From positions 84,330 through 148,329 of the forward strand of contig KB297541.1 in NCBI GenBank assembly GCA_000328365.1: a stretch of 64,000 nucleotides of DNA, in the 5' to 3' direction. The DNA comes from Capitella teleta (Eukaryota > Annelida > Polychaeta > Capitellidae). The notes under the pieces were generated by a model that saw nothing but the letters and a program-made list of their open reading frames with translations, ran no database searches and had not been told where the DNA came from. Position numbers and translations under genes: made by a program. This document shows, one piece after another, positions 59,101 to 64,000 of the stretch; positions within the stretch are counted from its first letter, which is position 1; every line of letters begins with the position of its first letter.

Positions 59101-61793
59101 CGGTGTTCATGTATAAACCGCCGTTGTGCGTCCGTCGCGTGTGCAGATTCCCAGAACCCACCAAGTCCGTCATCTCCCAGCCCACCATGACGTGGATCTG
59201 AACAAAAGATGCGTTATGATTTATAGACTTCGGATAAAATGCGTTATGAATTACCTCCGTGGATCTCAACGTTGATGAGTTGCACATATCGGTTATACCA
59301 AAGCAGAAACACTGATCACAGCCTTCTGGATTGGACATTTGCAGGTTGTATGTTCCCTCCATGCACCGATCGCATCGATCGCCTCTAACATTCGCCTGTG
59401 AATTACAATCATGATCGACAGGTGAGAGCGTTATGATTGAGAGTGCGTTATGACCTTGCACATGCAGCGCTCTTCACACGTGTCCAAATTCAAGCTTCCG
59501 GATTTATCGCAGTCGCACGGTTCACAATTTGGATAATTGCGATATCCAGGGGCGCATTGTTCACAATGTGGTCCGCAGAATCCTTCGTGACAAAGACAAT
59601 CTCCAGGTTGCTACGATCAGAGAACAATGTCAAACCAAGTCCGTATTGCTGCTAATACTCACGAATCCCTCGATCAGTCTGGAGTCATCCTTGATGCACA
59701 TTCCCGAGGCTCCAGGTCCTTCACACAGACAAGGACGACAGGAGTGCGGATGGCGGGGGTCAACGCCCTCCGGCAGGTAGAACCCGTCTTCACACAACTC
59801 ACAATTGATTCCCATTCGATTGTTCTAAAAAGCGTCGATTTCGTTTTGTATGTTGCAGTAGCATTATTGTATACCTTGCAGTCAACACAAACTCCGCCTC
59901 CTGAATATTCTCCTTGGTGGTTGATGCTGAGGTTTAGATCTGCTACGGTGGCGTTGTATTCGCAAGCGTCTGCATGTCCATAGCATTGGCATTCTGTGCA
60001 TTATATCTTGGTTTAAACCAATCACTGTACTGGTGACTGCTTACCCTCGCAGACAGCGGCTTCAGAGAATGTTCCTGCTTTCCAAGGCTGCTGGTTGAAC
60101 AGAGGACAGCATTTCTCGCAACTGTTGCCACACGTGTTCGCTTCACATTCGCATTTCAATTCCTGAAATTGATATAATTTCCGCTTGTATTAAGTAGAAT
60201 GACGATCCGTCCACTCACCCCTGTTGTTGGGTCGACTGGACAATACCTGGCGTGACCATAGCAGATGCACTGACCTCCAACCGAGATATCTTTAATGGAA
60301 TAGTAGTACTGCAAAATAAATCATTTCTTTAGTACAATATCATTGCCAACGCGATGCATCTAAAGTCTAAACGCATCATAACGTCCCCTTGCAGCAGAAT
60401 TGGCCCCTGCAGCATCATGCAGCGTGACAGCTGCAATCGCATTCATCAAAGGATCCCTTGATGAATATATCAGCCGGTAATTATGGCATCTGCCTGAGGG
60501 CCGGGAGCAATAACAAGTAGGCCATCTCCGTGAAATCACTTGAATCAGCGATTCCTCTCTCAATGCTACTCAGATGCATGATATCAGCTGACCACAAGAT
60601 TTCCCTTCCGGGCACGTTTTCCTCAGGTCGTAAAACAATCGTCGTTATTTTTTTTTTCTTGCAACACGTTACCAGATGCCATAACGATATCATCGGGTCG
60701 AATGCTTTTGGATACATCGAACAGGAAGAAACATTTCTCAAAATGAACCCAGAAGATTAGCATTAAATGTGCATAAATCCCAGTGCAAACAAATTAAGCA
60801 AGCATTGGAACCACAGCGCTGTGACTACAGGTAGCAGTTGTTGGAGGCCAAGAGAGCACCCTGAAAGCGAATCAGAGTGATTCAATGTCTTCTAATGTGT
60901 TTACAGAGCCAGCCAGATGGTCTCTCTGAGTGCCACCCAGAGGCAATCGACTTCTGTTTGTTTTCGATAAGAAGAACTCACTCTATTAGTGACCGTTGGG
61001 TCGACATAGCGGGTGTCCGACGAGTACGCCAAGGTCATGAGGTCAGCATTCAGGGTCTTGATCCTCTCCAGACGAAATCTGATGTACCTGGTTGTGGTGA
61101 AGTCCTGTATGGGATAAAGAGCAAACCGTTGATAATGGATACTATAATAGATTCCTCAGATATTGTGCTTTTCTATGTACTCATACGAGGATCGATTAAT
61201 AAAGGTTCGTTCAGACGGAGAGTTTGCCTCCCACCGCAGTGTAGTATCTCATAGTATAAACGCCCTTTGATCAGCAAGCGGCAGGTTTGTTGCTAGTGTT
61301 GTGCATGTCAGCGTTGATTGATCTATCGATCAGTTGATGTCAGACTATGATCGGCTTACCAGCAGCGCTTGTGTCGGTTCTTCAATGCCTGGACGACCAT
61401 TCACGAGAGAGATGTAAATCTGTCGACAAGAGAAGCAGGTCTTGTGAATCGTAGTGGCAGGAGAGGCCAGTCGGGTTAATTGAGGGGGAGGGAGTCTTGA
61501 GAATGGAGAGAGAAGTACCTCTGATTCCCTTTGGGAGTCAATGACCTTACCTCGCCGTCTGTCAGGGGATTCAGTCGGGAGTAGTATGAGGTGCAAATGA
61601 CGTCATCATCCGACTTGAACCGAGGGATGCCGATGGTCGGGGGCAGACCATACTTGGTCCAGCAGTCACTATCCGTGAGGGCAAAGTACTGCCAGGGTTC
61701 ATAGGTCACACCGTCGACGGATTTCTCCAGCACCCAGTTACCTGGGCGAGGGGAGTTGGCTGCTTTGAAGACGACATAAGCCACTTGATACAC
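48707..61793 (-). CDS. Laminin subunit alpha (alpha-1/2 type), 5' end beyond the window
   Basis: 53 visible exons join without a frame break to 9243 nt, about 3080 residues, close to the usual length of an alpha-1/2 chain. Order: LN (from its middle), LE repeats, L4a, LE repeats, L4b, LE repeats, a coiled coil of about 570 residues, then LG1-LG5, ending in ACPRPHMLLW at the TGA. The presence of both L4a and L4b points to the alpha-1/2 class. Laminin alpha pairs with beta and gamma chains through the coiled coil, polymerises through LN and binds integrins and dystroglycan through LG domains in the basement membrane. Of 52 introns, 48 are 46-63 bp; the others are 131, 255, 272 and 673 bp. The first in-window exon starts at VYQVAYVVFKAANSPRPGNW, so the signal peptide and about the first 100 residues lie at coordinates above 64000 or in an exon I could not find. 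Exons are given with the domain entries. Confidence 0.97.
50195..52556 (-). other. Laminin alpha: LG1-LG3 and the Ser/Thr-rich linker
   Basis: Exons 52556-52255, 52201-52051, 51994-51867 (LG1); 51816-51654, 51602-51455, 51404-51281, 51227-51104 (LG2); 51050-50907, 50856-50717, 50666-50472, 50408-50195 (LG3 plus linker). Typical LG strings: FLALELVQGRVRMAWNAGAG, LYLGGLPQGY, IALELRSGRVVFSF, VYFGGIPK, GLFIGGVDADD, GCIKNLISNGELAVLD. The linker to LG4 is rich in Thr and Ser (TTTTISTTPL), as expected of a glycosylated hinge. The last 87 bp of the linker exon are duplicated at 47 kb. Confidence 0.94.
52611..54507 (-). other. Laminin alpha: coiled-coil domains I/II
   Basis: Exons 54507-54365, 54310-54218, 54171-54048, 54001-53839, 53784-52611. 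Heptad-rich sequence starting after CLDGCTGEMHNYYMDIYATL; this is the part that trimerises with beta and gamma chains. The final exon (1174 nt) is by far the largest of the gene. Between 53784 and 53839 lies a 54-bp segment with GT..AG ends that is in frame and free of stops. I treat it as an intron because removing it leaves a normal helix, while reading it adds a Trp/Leu/Phe-rich insert. Confidence 0.93.
54557..55479 (-). other. Laminin alpha: third LE block
   Basis: Exons 55479-55339, about 55287-55159, 54886-54797, 54750-54557. Signatures: CVCYGHSTACDPDTGVC, CQHNTMGDNCEFCEDGYYG, CDACPEGYEGVHCERC, CACNPEGSRGEVCDEVTGQC. A 272-bp intron separates 55159 from 54886. I could not settle the 55287-55159 exon to the base, but the reading phases on both sides agree. 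Confidence 0.9.
55533..56292 (-). other. Laminin alpha: L4b domain
   Basis: Exons 56292-56119, 56059-55868, 55816-55695, 55647-55533. Signatures: LPLYWALPSTMHKDQ, TLSYNGYLRFST, EVFMIALQNVHHWLIKVA, IYDVTLEVA, EQCLCPPEYDGLSCQ. The 51-bp intron at 55817-55867 is a multiple of three and has no stop in frame. Confidence 0.94.
56349..58396 (-). other. Laminin alpha: second LE block
   Basis: Exons 58396-58283, 58232-58012, 57961-57646, 57591-57414, 57356-57250, 57196-57013, 56957-56818, 56766-56539, 56489-56349. Cys-rich LE modules with typical endings, for example CRCNGHAQSCDPYTGEC, CDCHGNGDPGFPDMC, GQCSCLPRFGGRNCAEC, GQCPCRPGVSGVHCDHC, GECQCQPNVIGIKCNQC, CVCPVNTEGSECERC. The last exon leads into L4b through CFCFGKSNQCKQAPYAW. 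Confidence 0.94.
58450..59197 (-). other. Laminin alpha: L4a (laminin IV-A) domain
   Basis: Exons 59197-59036, 58983-58879, 58829-58612, 58558-58450. Signatures: YWSAPKQFTGN, SYGGSFKYTFSYGTNT, PDVIIEGSGMRLGYNG, EQFILALGDVRRMLIRSAYH, EMCHCPAGYTGSSCE. Introns are 52, 49 and 53 bp. Confidence 0.94.
59255..60162 (-). other. Laminin alpha: first LE (laminin EGF) block
   Basis: Exons 60162-60045, 59993-59875, 59824-59663, 59610-59455, 59395-59255. Eight-Cys LE modules such as CECEANTCGNSCEKCCP, CQCYGHADACEYN, INCELCEDGFYLPEGVD and CDRCMEGTYNL; the last one is split around the following L4a domain. The block is shorter than in many alpha chains. Two introns carry the motif CGTTATGAT. Confidence 0.93.
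60219..61793 (-). other. Laminin alpha: LN domain (second half)
   Basis: Exons 61793-61551, 61419-61360, 61104-60982, 60308-60219. Signatures: PRPGNWVLEKSVDGVTYEPW, ICTSYYSRLNPL, ISLVNGRPG, YIRFRLERIKTLNADLMTL, YYYSIKDISVGGQCICYGHA. These are strongly conserved LN elements. All four junctions are phase 0. The longest intron of the gene (673 bp) is here. Confidence 0.95.
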
Positions 61794-64000
61794 CTGTTGA
61801 CGAAAGAATTGTTTCTTTATTGGATTGACAAATAAACCGAAGGAATGCCACAGTAATTGGTTGATTGCGCATCCACATTCTTATGGTATACCTGTGTGAG
61901 TAAAAGCAATTCAATGTGCATAAATCATATTCGCACTTTGAGTGATCTGAAACCATAGCAACACTCGCAGACAACGCCGAGCGCTGCACTTGCAGACGGG
62001 CATTCGCGTTAAATAGATTCACAGATGCAACTGTTGGATCAACTCCACTTCGCTTGCCGAGTGGTTGTTCTCCTCTTTAATATCAAGTGTTGAACCTTGT
62101 TAAGTGTCCGAAACTATTAAAACGACCGAAGACAGGGAGTGTTATAGGTTTCCCCTTTCAACACTTCTGCTGCCTTCAGAGTAAATAAACCTTTCTGTTG
62201 CAATTCCCTATGAATAGCACACAATAGTTCTCTAGGAGTTATATATATATCGTGTTATTTCTGCTAACTTTCAAGGTTCAAAAACACGTTTTTGACAAAT
62301 TCTGTCCTTGAAGAAAAGTACACGGAGCAGAGATGTTTCACATAATAATAGCAGAGTTAAACTGCGAGGTGCTTCTGAAGGCAAGTGTGTTAACGATAAA
62401 AAAGCAACTGTTAAAAGTTCAAAATATAAATGGGGATCGAGCACGGTGTGTATTACATGTCTCCTGTTGGTTATATGACCAACATGACAAGGAAGATAAA
62501 ATGTGCGTTTAAACACACTCACAAATATCTTTATTTCGGTACAACATCCCTTAGGAAATTTCACACGACTGGCTGGCAATTTTGATCGAGTGGTTACACA
62601 TGCCTACAGCGTAGGACTCTCTTGTCTTGCCAGGCCGGGCTTTTCCTTAAAGCAGACATTACAGCACAGTTTCTCTTGCAAGATATCAAAGCAATACTGT
62701 ATCTATATTGCATTTTGCATTCCCCGAAATCTCCTCTGTTGATTCGGCTGCTGGAATTCCAGACGCGAGGCAAGTCTTTACAACAGGTTATGTAATCAGC
62801 AGGTACCCTTCCAAAGCAAGCTCAGGATCCTAGCAACCCAGATTGTGTTCCGGGTCTGAGCATTTTACGGAAAAGCAGGATCCAATTAGGGCTGGATCCG
62901 GAGGTAGTTTGTACAGGTGTGGCCCACAGAGGATGGGGGCTACCTGTAGGTAGATAGAGAGGGATACACACAGATTGTGCTGCTCTTTCATTGCATAACG
63001 TTATAACTATTGCCATCATCGGACAGTATGTCCAGAAGATAAACACGCCAACGCATCCCATTATCACTCCACCTGGGGTCTCTTAACCGGGGTCATGACC
63101 TGACCTTGTAGTCAAATCCCTCCGGCAAGTGGTCCGGATGAAAAGCAGGTATGCGGAGGTTTCGGTCGATCAGCATGTTCTTTCCATCACTCAGCGGCTA
63201 ATTTCACGACTCAGAAGACGTCGTGCCACATCGCAGCGGTCATGGGTCGGTTACTATGGCAACAACATGCTCTAAACGCATCAAGGGCGGATTTTGATTA
63301 ACCCGGCTTAACCCTTACATCTTCAAAATTGCGTGAGGTCTGTTGGAGAACGCTGAATTTATCACCCTGTAAATACCAATTATTACTTTTCTCTGAAGAT
63401 CAAATCAGCAGACGAAATAAGTGAAAGTTGATCAGGCTTCAAGCGTAAAACGTGGGAAGCAATCAGCGTTTACGGCCAGCGAAATACAACTTAGACTACT
63501 CTGCCATTATAAATAGGTTGCGCGTGGGCGTAACATCAACTTGCGCCATGTGACATTCGATCCTTTACGGAAGGAGCCATTGCGATGCGAGCATGATCAG
63601 CATTCCTCACCTCGGGATCATGCAGCCTCTCTATTCATGTAATTCTTATTTCATTTAATATGAAACCACAAATATGACAGCAAGCAATGGAACCGATATC
63701 AGATCAAATGAATGGTATATATACCTGAATCAGGTTTTATAGTTTCAAATTACTCCTTCGCTTCGGTGATGTGAGAAAGGGAGATTTGAGAAAGAGGGTT
63801 AAGCTATAGGAATGAAGCGTATGATCGAGGGGGGATGAGCAGTTGTTGAAATGCTTCTGTTTTTGTTTGTGTTTTTAGGGCTCGAGTTTGATGAAAGACA
63901 GACCCAGGAGAGATGCCGCACGAACCTCCAAACATCGATCAAGCAGCGAAGCCTGCAAGTGGCACCGTTGAGAGCCAACACCATTGCCTCTATAACAGAA
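61794..64000. other. Right-edge region, probably laminin intron or upstream sequence
   Basis: The next laminin exon upstream, which should encode the Cys-rich first half of LN with a YCKLVEHV-type motif, could not be found here. A short minus-strand frame at about 63178-63107 (starts MLIDRNLRIPAFHPDHLPEG and ends at a GTCAGG donor) is exon-like, but I cannot place it in LN. Nothing else is supported. Confidence 0.5.

Noticed and set aside
63107-63178. Possible upstream laminin exon
   Set aside because: It has an ATG and a donor-like GTCAGG, but none of the Cys pattern of the LN domain, so it cannot be assigned.

Overview
The window is animal nuclear DNA from an invertebrate bilaterian. It has spliced genes with GT..AG introns, a full set of laminin alpha domains, a Toll-like receptor with its coding region in one exon, and three transmembrane proteins with sea-urchin-egg-lectin (SUEL) domains. 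Almost all laminin introns are 46-63 bp. From memory, such a short intron mode is typical of compact spiralian genomes such as the annelid Capitella, so I lean towards an annelid; a lancelet or another marine invertebrate is not excluded. No retroviral, Polinton-like, LINE or transposase coding sequence was recognised. One 119-base assembly gap lies at 25884-26002.

Layout. (1) 1-7376: no convincing gene; two inverted copies of a dispersed repeat (about 1820-1990 and 4365-4545) and simple repeats. (2) 7377-9219, minus: an acidic, probably intracellular protein with about six repeats carrying a calcium-loop-like DxDxDG motif, broken by one frame change near 8548. (3) 11247-20443, 22431-27382 and 31419-40409, all minus: three related SUEL-lectin receptors (A, B, C), each starting with a signal-peptide exon that ends in phase 1 and ending in a transmembrane segment and a long tyrosine-containing tail. 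(4) 28527-30664, plus: a six-exon gene for an unrecognised basic protein of about 220 residues, between B and C. (5) 43872-46055, plus: a 727-residue Toll-like receptor. (6) 48707-61793, minus, running past the right edge: a laminin alpha chain with LN, LE, L4a, LE, L4b, LE, coiled coil and LG1-5; all 53 visible exons join in frame to about 3080 residues.

The products fit one theme, cell-surface recognition and adhesion. The three SUEL receptors look like tandem duplicates. A and C share the order SUEL, CUB-like, CCP-like; B has an unfamiliar beta-sandwich-like module followed by SUEL. Their tails share short motifs (DHVYESP in A and C; HYER-x7-TPP in A and B) that suggest phosphotyrosine or SH3 signalling. 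Gene B and the unknown gene are divergent across 1.1 kb; the Toll-like receptor and laminin are tail to tail. The gap between those two holds an exact 300-bp copy of a laminin exon region plus a 32-bp inverted piece of another laminin intron.

Exon boundaries were found by eye from splice sites, reading-phase agreement and family knowledge. No alignment or transcript data were available, so single boundaries may be off by a few bases.
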